From: Micromonospora sp. MA102
Lineage (GTDB): Bacteria > Actinomycetota > Actinomycetes > Mycobacteriales > Micromonosporaceae
Assembly: GCF_025460765.1 (NCBI RefSeq)
Contig: NZ_JAMWEG010000009.1
Coordinates: 62,001 to 126,000, forward strand
Reading direction: 5' to 3'
DNA: 64,000 bases
Each line of letters begins with the position of its first letter. Within the stretch, counting starts at the first letter, position 1. The notes under the pieces were generated by a model. The model was not told the DNA's origin. It saw nothing but the letters and a program-made list of their open reading frames with translations, and did not search any database. Positions 51,710 through 60,859 of this stretch are shown piece after piece. A program made the position numbers and the translations under genes.

Positions 51710-52578
51710 CGCTTGTGGACGGCGTGCCCGCCGAACTGCTGGCGCAGCGCGGCGACGGCCTTCATGGCGGGCGAGTCGTCCTGCCGGGAGGCGAACCGGG
51801 CGAACAGCGAGGCGGTGATGACGTTCAGTGGCACGGCGAGCCGCACCGCCTCGTCGACCGTCCACCGGCCCTCGCCGGTGTCCTCGGTGTAGCCGCTCAG
51901 CTCGGCCAGCTCCGGGTCCTCGTCCAGCGCCCGGTCGAGCAGGTCGAGCAGCCAGGACCGGACCACCGTGCCCTCGCGCCAGGACTTGAAGACGCCCGGC
52001 ACGTTGGTCACCAACTCGGAGGCGGCCAGCAGCTCGTAGCCCTCGGCGTAGGCGTGCATGAGGCCGTACTCGATGCCGTTGTGCACCATCTTGGCGTAGT
52101 GGCCGGCGCCGACCGGGCCGGCGTGCACGAAGCCGAACTCACCCGCGGGCTTGAGCGCCTCGAAGATCGGCAACAGCCGCTCGACGTGCTCCTGGGCGCC
52201 GCCGACCATCAGGGCGTAGCCGTTCTGCTTGCCCCAGACGCCGCCGGAGACGCCCACGTCGATGTAGCCGATGCCCTGCTCGTTGAGGCGCTCGGCGCGC
52301 GGGGCGTCGTCGCTGAACCGGGAGTTGCCGCCGTCGATGATGATGTCGCCCTCGCCGAGGACACCGGCGAGCTCGTCGATGGTGGCGTCCGTGACGCCGG
52401 CCGGGACCATCACCCAGACGGCGCGGGGCGACTCCAGCTTCTCGGCCAGCTCCGCGAGGCTCGCGACGTCGCTCAGCTCCGCGTTGCGGTCGTAGCCGAC
52501 CACCTCGTGACCGGCGGCGCGCAACCGCTCGCGCATGTTGCCGCCCATCCGGCCGAGTCCTACCAGGCCGAGCTGCAT
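51706..52578 (-). CDS. gnd: 6-phosphogluconate dehydrogenase, decarboxylating, short form
   Basis: The 290-aa enzyme oxidises 6-phosphogluconate to ribulose-5-phosphate. Rossmann motif LGLVGLGRMGGNM (3-15), substrate motif DVGVSGGVWGKQNGYALMVGG and the catalytic K in GAGHYAKMVHNGIEYGLM are present. The short length marks the GndA-type (YqeC-like, often NAD-dependent) form rather than the ~470-aa enzyme. Its position between dnaN and recF is an actinobacterial feature. Stop at 51706 overlaps the 19-nt repeat. Confidence 0.95.
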   Translation of the reverse strand: MQLGLVGLGRMGGNMRERLRAAGHEVVGYDRNAELSDVASLAELAEKLESPRAVWVMVPAGVTDATIDELAGVLGEGDIIIDGGNSRFSDDAPRAERLNEQGIGYIDVGVSGGVWGKQNGYALMVGGAQEHVERLLPIFEALKPAGEFGFVHAGPVGAGHYAKMVHNGIEYGLMHAYAEGYELLAASELVTNVPGVFKSWREGTVVRSWLLDLLDRALDEDPELAELSGYTEDTGEGRWTVDEAVRLAVPLNVITASLFARFASRQDDSPAMKAVAALRQQFGGHAVHKR

Positions 52579-52618
52579 CTGCTCCTACCTCCGTACGTCT
52601 GGGTCGTGCTGCCGTCGA

Positions 52619-53752
52619 TCAGCGGGACACGCGGATCGGCATGATGAGATACCGGTACCCGGGGATGACCTCGCCATCCTCGCCGGCGGGGGAAATCACC
52701 GCGGGCTTGAAGGCGTCGACGAACGCCAGCTGGGCGTGCTGGGCGCCCAGGTTGGTGAGGCCGTCGATCAGGTACTGCGGGTTGAAGCCGATGGTCAGCG
52801 CGTCGCCCGTGAAGGTCGCCTCCATGGCCTCGCTGGCCCGGGCCTCCTCGGTGCCGCCGGCCTCGACCACCAGACCGTCGGAGCTGAAGCTGAGCAGCAC
52901 CGGGGTGGTGCGCTCGGCGACGAGCGCCACGCGCTTGACCACCTCGATGAGCGTGGCGACCGGGACGCGGGCCTCGGCGTTGTGGCTGGCCGGGAAGAGC
53001 GAGCGCACCGGCGGGTAGTTCGCCCCGTCGAGCAGCCGGCTGGTGGTCCGCCGGGTGCCGCCGGAGAAGCCGATCATGCCCTCGCCGGCGCCGCCCTGGG
53101 AGAGCGCCATGGTGACGTGGCCGCCGAGCGGGCCGAGGGCCTTGGCGGTGTCGTGCAGCGTCCGCGCGGGCACCAGCGCGTTGAGGCTGATCTCCGGGTC
53201 GTCCGGATTCCATTCCATCTCGCGCAGGGCCAGCCGGTAGCGGTCGGTGGCGAGCATCGCCAGCGTGCTGCCGGAGAGCTCGATCCGGACGCCGGTCATC
53301 ATCGGCAGCGTCTCGTCCCGGCCGGCGGCCACGGCCACCTGGGCCACGGCGGCGGCGAAGGCGGCCGCGTCGACCGTGCCGGCGCTCTCCGGCATCTCCG
53401 GCAGGGTCGGGTAGTCCTCGACCGGCATGGTCGGCAGGGTGAACCGGGCGCTGCCGCACACCAGCTCCAGGTGCGCGCCGACGGCGGCGATGTCCACCGG
53501 CTTGGCCGGGAGCGCCTTGGTGATCTCGGCGAGCAGCCGGCCGGAGACCAGGGCGGCCCCGTCGGCGTCACCCTGCACCTCGACGGTGACCTGGCTGGAA
53601 ACCTCGTAGTCGAAGCCGGAGACCTGGAGGTTGCCGTCGGTCACCCGGAGCATCACTCCGGCCAGCACCGGCACGGAGGGTCGGTTGGGCAGGCTCTTGG
53701 CGGTCCACGCGACCGCCTCGGCGAGCGCGTCGCGCTCCACTCGGAACTTCAT
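52619..53752 (-). CDS. dnaN: DNA polymerase III beta clamp
   Basis: The 377-aa ring clamp tethers Pol III. Three clamp domains follow one another. Recognisable parts are MKFRVERDALAEAVAWTAKSL at the N-terminus, LATDRYRLALREMEW in domain 2 and the C-terminal YRYLIMPIRVSR, the usual MP(V/I)R end. ATG 53752 is chosen over in-frame upstream codons because the family starts MKF; the oriC region lies directly upstream. Confidence 0.97.
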   Translation of the reverse strand: MKFRVERDALAEAVAWTAKSLPNRPSVPVLAGVMLRVTDGNLQVSGFDYEVSSQVTVEVQGDADGAALVSGRLLAEITKALPAKPVDIAAVGAHLELVCGSARFTLPTMPVEDYPTLPEMPESAGTVDAAAFAAAVAQVAVAAGRDETLPMMTGVRIELSGSTLAMLATDRYRLALREMEWNPDDPEISLNALVPARTLHDTAKALGPLGGHVTMALSQGGAGEGMIGFSGGTRRTTSRLLDGANYPPVRSLFPASHNAEARVPVATLIEVVKRVALVAERTTPVLLSFSSDGLVVEAGGTEEARASEAMEATFTGDALTIGFNPQYLIDGLTNLGAQHAQLAFVDAFKPAVISPAGEDGEVIPGYRYLIMPIRVSR

Positions 53753-54460
53753 CAATGCCTCCGCGTCGACGTCAGCGACAACTCTCTCATGCCGACCGCT
53801 GCAACCCGCCCCGCCCGACCGTGCGGGTACCCCTCGCACCTTAGGGCGCGTGGGCATCGGCTGTGCGCCCGACCCCGTGGATCCAGGTGCCCGGGTGACT
53901 GCCGGCGGCAGTGCTCCGGCCCGATCCACAGGAAGTCCAACGGTGATGATTGGTTTTTGTTGTTTAGAAGAGATAACTCATCGTCTTCATCGCACCTGTG
54001 CAAACTGTGGAGAACCCGCGTCCGCCCAGGTCAGACAGGTTATCCACCGGTGGTTTGGCTGTGGAGAACCAGGGGTACAACCCGTGTCCCGGTCCACAGC
54101 CGTCGCCAGCCGCCGGGTTTTCCACGGCTGTCCACCGGTTGTCCACCGCTAATCCACCGGTTTTCTCCCCAGTGCTGTGGACAGCGTCGACCGCGGCGAC
54201 CGCCGTCGTCCCCAGAACCTTCAACAGGTCCCCCACAGGCCGACCGTCGTCGGTGGACAACGCAACCGTCGTCCCCAGGCGTCCACAGGCTCGTCCCCAG
54301 GGTTTGTCCACAGTCTGTGGGTAACCGGGCGGAGACCGAGCGTGGTTTTCCACCGTCTGTGGAACAGGGGGTGTGGACAACCGGGCCGAGGTGTGGATGA
54401 ACACGACACCGATCGTGGGCCCTGCACCGGGTCGAGGGTCAAGCGCCGGACCTCCACAGG
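53753..54460. other. oriC: Chromosomal replication origin oriC
   Basis: The 763-bp dnaN-dnaA gap carries at least 16 DnaA-box-like 9-mers. Best are TTGTCCACA at 54304-54312 and TGTGGACAA at 54372-54380; others are TTATCCACC 54040, TTGTCCACC 54139, TAATCCACC 54150, TGTGGACAG 54176, GGTGGACAA 54252, TTTTCCACC 54346 and TGTGGATGA 54392. Orientation is mixed. An AT-rich stretch (53947-53984), unusual for this genome, is the likely unwinding element, at the dnaN end. Gap length and box density suit a Micromonospora or Streptomyces-like oriC. Confidence 0.95.
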
Positions 54461-54467
54461 CACGAAA

Positions 54468-54499
54468 AAGCCCGGCCGGTGGGCGGCCCGGCCGGGCTT
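54468..54499 (-). terminator. dnaA terminator
   Basis: AAGCCCGGCCGG (54468-54479) and CCGGCCGGGCTT (54488-54499) form a perfect 12-bp stem with a U-run after it on the minus strand (complement of AAAAA at 54465-54469). It is 16 nt after the dnaA stop. Confidence 0.88.
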
Positions 54500-54515
54500 C
54501 GCGTCGGCGTACGGA

Positions 54516-56345
54516 TCAGGTGGTCTGCTTGATCCGGTTGGTCAGCTCGGCGATCTGGTTGTAGAGCGAGCGCCGCTCCGCCATCTGCTGGCGGATCTTC
54601 CGGTCGGCGTGCATGACGGTGGTGTGGTCCCGGCCGCCGAACGCCTGCCCGATCCGGGGCAGCGACAGGTCGGTCAGCTCGCGGCACAGGTACATGGCCA
54701 CCTGCCGGGCGTTGACCAGCACCCGGGACCGGGAGTGGCCGCGCAGGTCCTCCAGGCTCACACCGAAGTAGTCCGCCGTGGAGGCCATGATCTGGTCGGC
54801 GTTGATCTCCGGGCCGGCGCCGTCCGGCATGAAGTCCCGCAGCACCTCCTCGGCCAGCGACAGCTCCACCGACGAGCGGGTGAGGCTGGCGAACGCGGTG
54901 ACCCGGATCAACGCGCCCTCGAGCTCCCGGATCGAGTTCGACACCCGGGAGGCGATGAACTCCAGCACGTCCGGTGGGGCGTACATCCGCTCCTGTGCGG
55001 CCTTCTTCTGCAGGATCGCGATCCGGGTCTCCAGGTCCGGCGGCTGGATGTCGGCCAGCAGCCCCCACTCGAACCGGGTTCGCATCCGGTCCTCCAGGGT
55101 GGCGAGCTGGCGCGGTGACCGGTCGGAGGTGATCACGATCTGCTTGTTGGCGTTGTGCAGGGTGTTGAAGGTGTGGAAGAACTCCTCCTGGGTCCGTTCC
55201 CGGTTCTCCAGGAACTGGATGTCGTCGATCAGGAGGATGTCCACGTCCCGGTAGCGACGCTGGAACGCGCTGGTCTTGTCGTCGCGCAGCGAGTTGATGA
55301 AGTCGTTGGTGAACTCCTCGGTCGAGACGTACCGGACCGAGCGGGCGTTGCCGAGGGTGGTGGCGTAGTGCCCGATGGCGTGCAGCAGATGGGTCTTGCC
55401 CAACCCGGAGTGGCCGTAGATGAAGAGCGGGTTGTACGCCTTCGCCGGTGACTCGGCCACCGCGACGCTCGCCGCATGGGCGAAGCGGTTGGACGAGCCG
55501 ATGACGAACGTCTCGAACATGTACTTCGGGTTGAGCCGGTTGCCGCCGCTCTCCCCGCCGCCGGGCAGCCGCCGGTCGGCCTGGCCGCCCGGGCGGTGGT
55601 CCGGGCCGCCGCGGCCGGGGCCGCTGTCCGTGGTGCCGTCCCGGGGCAGGCCGCGCAGCGGCGGGGCGTCGGCCGGGCCGGGCGCCTCCCGGTAGCGGGG
55701 CTCGTAGCCGTCGGGGACGGTCGGCTCCACCCGGGACCGCTCGTCGTAGCCACGACGCTCCGGGGTGGCGCGCAACGGCTCGGCGAAGGCGGCGCTGAAC
55801 AGCGTGTCCTGCCCGTCGCGGCTGGCCGGGATGAGCTGCGGCCGGGGGCCGTCGGCCGTGCGCTGCCGGGGGGCCGGCTCCTCGGCGGGCGGCTCCGGGC
55901 GCGGGTCCGCGTACGCCGGGGCCTCCGGCCGGGCCGGGGGGAAACCCAGGTCGGGGAAGCCGGGCCGGGCGTCGGCCGGGCCGGGCTGGTCGAAGCCGGT
56001 GAGCAGATCCGGTGGGCCGTCGGGCCCGGGAGCGGGCTCGGGGCTGCTGCGGTAGACGGTGCCGGCGGGGCGGGCGCCCGGATCCTCCGCGACCCGCACT
56101 GTGACGGCCACCTGGATGGGCCGGCCGAGCCGGCGGCTCAACGCCTCGGTGATGGCCGGGCGGAGACGGGACTCGATCACGTCCCGGGTGAACGCGTCGG
56201 GGACGGAGAGCAGTGCGGTGTCCTCGACGATCGCCCGCAGCCGGGTGAGCCGGAGGTACGCCCGCTGCTGCGCGGAGATGATCTCGTCGGCGAGTTCGTC
56301 GGTCGTCGCCGTCCACACCGCGGCAAGGTCGGTCGATCCGGTCAC
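54516..56345 (-). CDS. dnaA: Chromosomal replication initiator DnaA
   Basis: The 609-aa initiator has domain I (1-~90, TDLAAVWTATTDELADEIISAQ), a long Pro/Gly/Asp-rich domain II (~95-275), a AAA+ domain III with Walker A GHSGLGKTHLLHA and Walker B ILLIDDIQFL, and domain IV with the DnaA signature GGRDHTTVMHADRKI. GTG 56345 is chosen for its GAGGGGGG site and because homologues start V/M-TGSTDL; the open frame starts 21 codons earlier. Domain II is much longer than in E. coli, as usual in this group. Boxes at 56401-56420 suggest autoregulation. Confidence 0.97.
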   Translation of the reverse strand: MTGSTDLAAVWTATTDELADEIISAQQRAYLRLTRLRAIVEDTALLSVPDAFTRDVIESRLRPAITEALSRRLGRPIQVAVTVRVAEDPGARPAGTVYRSSPEPAPGPDGPPDLLTGFDQPGPADARPGFPDLGFPPARPEAPAYADPRPEPPAEEPAPRQRTADGPRPQLIPASRDGQDTLFSAAFAEPLRATPERRGYDERSRVEPTVPDGYEPRYREAPGPADAPPLRGLPRDGTTDSGPGRGGPDHRPGGQADRRLPGGGESGGNRLNPKYMFETFVIGSSNRFAHAASVAVAESPAKAYNPLFIYGHSGLGKTHLLHAIGHYATTLGNARSVRYVSTEEFTNDFINSLRDDKTSAFQRRYRDVDILLIDDIQFLENRERTQEEFFHTFNTLHNANKQIVITSDRSPRQLATLEDRMRTRFEWGLLADIQPPDLETRIAILQKKAAQERMYAPPDVLEFIASRVSNSIRELEGALIRVTAFASLTRSSVELSLAEEVLRDFMPDGAGPEINADQIMASTADYFGVSLEDLRGHSRSRVLVNARQVAMYLCRELTDLSLPRIGQAFGGRDHTTVMHADRKIRQQMAERRSLYNQIAELTNRIKQTT

Positions 56346-56400
56346 CGTCGTGCCACCCCCCTCGCCTCTGCTCACGCCCGCCCGGACGGCTGACCGGTCG

Positions 56401-56420
56401 TCATCCACAAGTTATCCACA
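56401..56420. promoter_or_regulatory. DnaA boxes in the dnaA promoter region
   Basis: TCATCCACA (56401-56409) and TTATCCACA (56412-56420) lie about 60 nt upstream of the dnaA GTG. The second is a perfect box. Position fits autorepression by DnaA. Confidence 0.75.
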
Positions 56421-56758
56421 GCCTGTGTGTACCGACCGATTGGGGCCGCCCACCGGACGCGGGTCGGACCTGCCCCCTGGTTCCCGGAGGCAACGAAGCG
56501 GGTTCACCGTGCCGAACGATTCACTACCTTGTCCGGTCTTGCCAGCCAGCGACAACCGACACTCCAGCTCGGCGCGTCTGACGCCGCGCGGCGACCTGGA
56601 GCCGTCGTCCCGGACCCCCGACGCTGACCGCAATCGGGCACGCTAACAGCGCGGACCCCGCGCCATCAACCGTCGACACCGGGGCAGCCTTGTCAACATC
56701 AGTGAAAACCGCCCCTTCGGTCGGGCTCCCGGCGCAGGTCGCGGCCCTGGTGTGAGGT
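56421..56758. other. dnaA-rpmH intergenic segment
   Basis: No gene is seen in this part of the divergent gap. Open frames are short and without motifs. It presumably holds the dnaA promoter further upstream. Confidence 0.5.
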
Positions 56759-56787
56759 TTGACGGTCATTGCCCCCCTGCGTAGGCT
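56759..56787 (+). promoter_or_regulatory. rpmH operon promoter
   Basis: TTGACG (56759-56764), a 17-bp spacer and TAGGCT (56782-56787) form a good housekeeping-type promoter. It leaves a long leader of about 180 nt before the rpmH GTG. A weaker TAGGGT at 56814-56819 is a possible second start. Confidence 0.65.
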
Positions 56788-56973
56788 GGAACGGCTGCTC
56801 TCTCGCCCTCTGCTAGGGTGATGGGTGCTTGCTGTCCGCGGTCACCTCCCCGCATCGCCGGGGCCCCAGGTCGCCGGGCAGCACCGATCGGAGGCCACCG
56901 GCGAGGTGGCCTGGACCACCACACGACCCCGGGCGATCCCCCGCGCGAGGTCTACGACAACGGAGAGCCTGAC

Positions 56974-57111
56974 GTGAGCAAGCGCACCTACCAGCCGAAC
57001 AACCGCCGGCGCGCGAAGACCCACGGCTTCCGGCTGCGCATGCGCACCCGTGCCGGCCGCGCCATCATCTCGACCCGTCGCAGCAAGGGCCGCACGCGCC
57101 TGTCGGCCTGA
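56974..57111 (+). CDS. rpmH: 50S ribosomal protein L34
   Basis: The 45-aa basic peptide has start VSKRTYQPNNRRRAKTHGFR and the end GRAIISTRRSKGRTRLSA, all invariant L34 features. GTG 56974 follows GGAGAG. rnpA lies 34 bp downstream, the universal arrangement. Confidence 0.98.
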   Translation: MSKRTYQPNNRRRAKTHGFRLRMRTRAGRAIISTRRSKGRTRLSA

Positions 57112-57145
57112 GGCCGACCGGTCCGGTCCGGGGACGTGGGCAGTC

Positions 57146-57559
57146 GTGCTGGCCGCCGCGCAGCGACTGCGGCGTAGTAGCGACTTCGCCGCAGCGGTCC
57201 GGGGTGGCCGACGCGTCGGCCGGGGTGCCGTCGTGGTGCACCTGACCCTCCCCGAGCAGACCGGATCCACCGCGACAACCTCGCCGGAGCCGGCGCGGAG
57301 CGGCGGTGCGGAGACCTCCGCGCCGCGCCGCGCCGGCTTCGTCGTGTCCAAGGCCGTCGGCAATGCCGTGGTCCGCAACACGGTCCGCCGCCGGCTCCGC
57401 CACCTGGTCCGCGAGCGGCTGGCCGACCTGCCCGCCGGCAGCACCCTGGTGGTACGCGCGCTGCCGCCGGCCGCCCAGGCTTCGTACGCCCGGCTCGGCG
57501 CCGATCTGGACGCCGCCCTCGCGGCCGCGCGCTCTCCCCGGGGACGGCGGTCGCGGTGA
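57146..57559 (+). CDS. rnpA: Ribonuclease P protein component
   Basis: The 137-aa subunit that supports the RNase P RNA in tRNA 5' maturation has the family start LAAAQRLRRSSDFAAAVRGG and the signature GNAVVRNTVRRRLRHLVRE, with FVVSKAVG just before. A Thr/Ser-rich insertion near residue 40 lengthens the loop. GTG 57146 is the start; the stop overlaps the yidD start by 4 nt (GTGA), so translation is coupled. Confidence 0.96.
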   Translation: MLAAAQRLRRSSDFAAAVRGGRRVGRGAVVVHLTLPEQTGSTATTSPEPARSGGAETSAPRRAGFVVSKAVGNAVVRNTVRRRLRHLVRERLADLPAGSTLVVRALPPAAQASYARLGADLDAALAAARSPRGRRSR

Positions 57560-57840
57560 CCGAGCACACTGCCGCGCCGCGGCCCTCTGCCGGTGCCCGC
57601 ATGCTGATGGCGCCCATCATCGCGTACCGTCGGTGGATAAGTCCGGCACTGCCGGCCCGCTGCCGGTTCTACCCGTCGTGCAGTGCCTACGCCGTCGAGG
57701 CGGTGTCCCGGCACGGTGCGGCGCGGGGAGCCTGGCTGACGGTCCGTCGGCTGTCGCGCTGCCACCCCTTCCACCCTGGTGGACACGACCCGGTCCCGGA
57801 GCCGGGCGACCGCCGCCGTTCCGACGTGACTGGAGCCTGA
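57556..57840 (+). CDS. yidD: Membrane protein insertion efficiency factor YidD
   Basis: The 94-aa protein has the YidD core LMAPIIAYRRWISPALPARCRFYPSCSAYAVEAVSRHGAARGAWLTVRRLSRCHPFHPGGHDPVP, recognised by three Cys in CRFYPSCSAYA and CHPFHPGG. It helps YidC insertion. GTG 57556 overlaps the rnpA stop, and the yidC start follows immediately at 57841. Confidence 0.96.
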   Translation: MTEHTAAPRPSAGARMLMAPIIAYRRWISPALPARCRFYPSCSAYAVEAVSRHGAARGAWLTVRRLSRCHPFHPGGHDPVPEPGDRRRSDVTGA

Positions 57841-58842
57841 GTGTTTAGTCTCGACTGGATCTACTACGCGATCTCGTGGATCCTGCTGACCTGGCACTCG
57901 GCCTGGGACGCCATCGGGGTCTCGGTCGGAGCCGTGATCGGCACGAACTGGGCGTGGATCCTCTCCATCATCTTCCTGGTGGTCACCGTCCGGGTGATCC
58001 TTTTCCCGGTCTTCGTCAAGCAGATCAAGTCGCAGCGGGCCATGCAGGCGCTCCAGCCCAAGGTCAAGGAGCTGCAGGAGAAGCACAAGGGTGACCGGGA
58101 GACGCTCCAGAAGGAGATGATGGAGCTCTACCGGAAGGAAAAGGCCAACCCGCTGATGGGCTGCCTTCCGATGTTCCTCCAGATCCCGGTCTTCCTCGGC
58201 CTGTTCCACACGCTCAAGCGGCTCAACCCGGACAACCAGGGCAAGACCCTGTACGGCTGGACCGTCGAGCAGTTCCACAGCGCCTCCAGCGCGAAGCTCT
58301 TCACCGCCCCGATCTCCGGCCGGTTCGGGTCCACGCCCGACGAGCTGGCGAACCTGGGCGCGAACAGCACCACGGTCAAGATCGTCGCCGGCATCCTGGT
58401 GCTCATCATGATCGCCACGACCTACCTGACCAGCCGGCAGATGATCCTCAAGACCGGTTGGGCCGAGGACCCGCAGCAGCGAATGGTGCAGCGGCTGATG
58501 CTCTACGGCATCCCCGTCTCGCTGCTCATCTCGGGCTCGATCTTCCCGATCGGTGTGATCATCTACTGGGTCACCAACAACCTCTTCACCCTCGGCCAGC
58601 AGCAGTGGGTGCTGCGGAAGTTCCCGCCGCTGGTGCCGCCGAAGAGCAGCACCGCCGGCAAGGCCACCGCGGGCAAGGCCACCGCCCAGCCGGCCCGGGC
58701 CGGCGGCCTGCTCGGCCGCAAGACCGCGCAGCCGGCCGTCAAGGCCCCGGCCGCCGCCCCCAAGGTGGCCGGCCCGAAGCCCGGCGCCAAGCCGGTCAAC
58801 CCGAAGAAGAGCAGCGGCCGGCCCGCCAAGCGACAGGGCTGA
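57841..58842 (+). CDS. yidC: Membrane protein insertase YidC
   Basis: The 333-aa insertase has the Gram-positive layout with five predicted helices. Early part WIYYAISWILLTWHSAWD, the Arg-containing helix VTVRVILFPVFVKQIKSQRAMQ, LMGCLPMFLQIPVFLGLF and GVIIYWVTNNLFTLGQQ are present. The C-terminal tail is Lys/Pro/Ala-rich (~85 residues) with repeats of AGKATA type. There is no lipoprotein signal. GTG 57841 abuts the yidD stop. Confidence 0.96.
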   Translation: MFSLDWIYYAISWILLTWHSAWDAIGVSVGAVIGTNWAWILSIIFLVVTVRVILFPVFVKQIKSQRAMQALQPKVKELQEKHKGDRETLQKEMMELYRKEKANPLMGCLPMFLQIPVFLGLFHTLKRLNPDNQGKTLYGWTVEQFHSASSAKLFTAPISGRFGSTPDELANLGANSTTVKIVAGILVLIMIATTYLTSRQMILKTGWAEDPQQRMVQRLMLYGIPVSLLISGSIFPIGVIIYWVTNNLFTLGQQQWVLRKFPPLVPPKSSTAGKATAGKATAQPARAGGLLGRKTAQPAVKAPAAAPKVAGPKPGAKPVNPKKSSGRPAKRQG

Positions 58843-59060
58843 GCCTTACCGGGCCGCCGCCGGACACCGGTGGCGGCCCGTTCCGGTCCCCGAGCTGCCA
58901 CCCTCCGGAGTCGGCGCCGGGCCGGAACCGCCGCGCGGAGCGCGGTCACGGGCGAAACTGGCCCGTACAGACGTGCCCGAGGGCACCGGCGAACCTCCCG
59001 CCGGCCCCCGGGAGACCAGCGGACCCGACGGTCCGGCCGAGCGAGTACGGAGATGAGACC

Positions 59061-59645
59061 GTGACCGACACCAGCATTCCCAGCGCGGACCAGTCCCTGG
59101 ACGAGGAGACCGCGCCGGCCGCCACCACGGAGGAGGCCGAGGACACCCAGGCCGAGGCCCGGGAGAAGAAGGCCCCCGCCGACAGCGACCTGTTCCGGCA
59201 GAGCGAGATCGCCGCCGACTACGTCGAGGGCCTGCTCGACATCCTCGACTACGACGGCGATATCGACGAGCTGGTCTCCGGCGGCCGCCCGGTCGTCGAG
59301 GTGGTCGGCGGTCGCCTGCAGAACCTGGTCGGCCAGCGCGGCGCCACCCTGGAGGCGCTCCAGGAGCTGGCCCGGCTGGCGGTGTTCCGGCAGACCGGTT
59401 CGCCGAGCCGCCTGCTGCTCGACGTCGGCGGCTACCGCGCCGCCCGGCGCAAGGAGCTGGCCGCGGTCGCCAAGAACGCGGTGGAGAAGGTCAGGGAGCA
59501 CGGCGAGCCGGTGCGCCTCGAGCCGATGTCCGCGTTCGAGCGCAAGTGCGTGCACGACGTGGTCAACGCGATGAGCGGTGTGGAGAGCGAGTCCGAGGGC
59601 GTCGAGCCGAACCGCCGGATCATCGTGCGGCCGGTTACGGACTGA
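59061..59645 (+). CDS. jag: Jag/KhpB RNA-binding protein (KH plus R3H)
   Basis: The 194-aa protein has an acidic disordered N-terminus (1-~50), a KH-like domain with GRLQNLVGQRGATLEALQELARLA (GxxG = GQRG) and a C-terminal R3H domain with EPMSAFERKCVHDVVN and NRRIIV. It binds RNA and, with KhpA, affects cell-wall growth. GTG 59061 follows GGAGATGAG. The 218-bp gap from yidC holds no gene. Confidence 0.94.
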   Translation: MTDTSIPSADQSLDEETAPAATTEEAEDTQAEAREKKAPADSDLFRQSEIAADYVEGLLDILDYDGDIDELVSGGRPVVEVVGGRLQNLVGQRGATLEALQELARLAVFRQTGSPSRLLLDVGGYRAARRKELAAVAKNAVEKVREHGEPVRLEPMSAFERKCVHDVVNAMSGVESESEGVEPNRRIIVRPVTD

Positions 59646-59650
59646 CGTAG

Positions 59651-60859
59651 GTGGCCTCCGACGAGACAACGGCGGGTGCCGTGACCGGCCCGGGCGGTAC
59701 GCCGCCCGGGCCGTCGCCTGTCCGCACCGATCCGGCCGTCGACCCGGTCTTCTCCGGGGGCGATGCCCCGGCGCACCCGCCGACCCCGGTTCCGACCTCG
59801 GGCCCGGTCGACCCGGCCTTTTCGAGCGAGCCGGCCTACTCGGGCGATCCGGTTCCGACCACCGTGCAGCCCGCCGCCGGCGCCGACCCCGCCACCGGCG
59901 TGACACCGGCCTTCTCCGGCGAGCCCGACGGACGACCCGAGTCGTCGGCGTCGGTGGAGGCACCGGCCGCACCGGCCACGGGCGGCGCGATCGACCCGCT
60001 GTTCGCCGAGCCGGTCGCCGCCGGCCGCGACCCGGGCGACCGGCCCTCCGACGAGCGAGACAACTCCGGACCGTCCCTCATGGACGGTGGCGAGCGGCCC
60101 TCGGGCGACCAGCCGGCCCCGGCGGAGGCGACGTTGCCGCCCGAGTTGGCCGAGGCCGCCCGTACCCTCTTCGGCGACCGGCTCGACGTGGCCGCCGCGT
60201 ACGCCGAACTGCTGGCCACGGACGGCGTGGTGCGCGGCCTCATCGGCCCCCGCGAGACGCCACGGCTCTGGGAGCGTCACCTGCTCAACTGCGCGGCGCT
60301 GGCCGAGCGGATCCCGGAGGGCGCCAGCCTGATCGACGTCGGCTCCGGGGCCGGCCTGCCCGGCCTGGTGCTGGCCATCGCGCGGCCGGACCTCACCGTG
60401 ACGCTGGTCGAGCCGCTCGCCCGGCGCACCGCCTTCCTCATCGAGGCGGTGCAGCACCTGGGGCTGACCAAGTCCGTCCGGGTTTTTCGTGGCCGGGCCG
60501 AGGAGGCCGCGGTCGGCTCCCGGGACCGGGAGCCGCTGTCCGCCGACATCGTCACGGCGCGCGCGGTGGCCCCGCTGGACCGGCTCGCCGGCTGGTGCCT
60601 GCCGCTGGCGGTGCCCGGCGGCCGGCTGGTCGCGCTCAAGGGCGCCTCCGCCGCCGAGGAGATCGCCGAGCACGCCGCAGCGGTGACCCGGCTCGGCGGT
60701 GGCGAGCCGGAGCTGCACCGGTGCGGTGTCGACGTGATCGACCCTCCCGCAACGGTGATCGAGGTGGTCCGCGAGCGGGTGGTCGGCCCGGCCCGGAAGA
60801 AGGCGCCCAAGCGCTCGCGGGGTGGCCGCCGCCGCGGCACCCAGGGCCGGGACCGCTGA
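59651..60859 (+). CDS. rsmG: 16S rRNA m7G527 methyltransferase RsmG with a long disordered N-terminus
   Basis: The 402-aa product is about 190 residues longer than E. coli RsmG. Residues 1-~155 are low complexity (Pro, Ala, Gly, Asp) with four copies of a DPxFS-like motif (DPVFSGGD, DPAFSSEP, TPAFSGEP, DPLFAEPV). The core from ~158 on has the SAM motif LIDVGSGAGLPGLVLAIARP and TARAVAPLDRLAGW. GTG 59651 is 5 nt after the jag stop; an internal start near the core would remove the extension, but codon bias supports translation throughout. Confidence 0.93.
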   Translation: MASDETTAGAVTGPGGTPPGPSPVRTDPAVDPVFSGGDAPAHPPTPVPTSGPVDPAFSSEPAYSGDPVPTTVQPAAGADPATGVTPAFSGEPDGRPESSASVEAPAAPATGGAIDPLFAEPVAAGRDPGDRPSDERDNSGPSLMDGGERPSGDQPAPAEATLPPELAEAARTLFGDRLDVAAAYAELLATDGVVRGLIGPRETPRLWERHLLNCAALAERIPEGASLIDVGSGAGLPGLVLAIARPDLTVTLVEPLARRTAFLIEAVQHLGLTKSVRVFRGRAEEAAVGSRDREPLSADIVTARAVAPLDRLAGWCLPLAVPGGRLVALKGASAAEEIAEHAAAVTRLGGGEPELHRCGVDVIDPPATVIEVVRERVVGPARKKAPKRSRGGRRRGTQGRDR

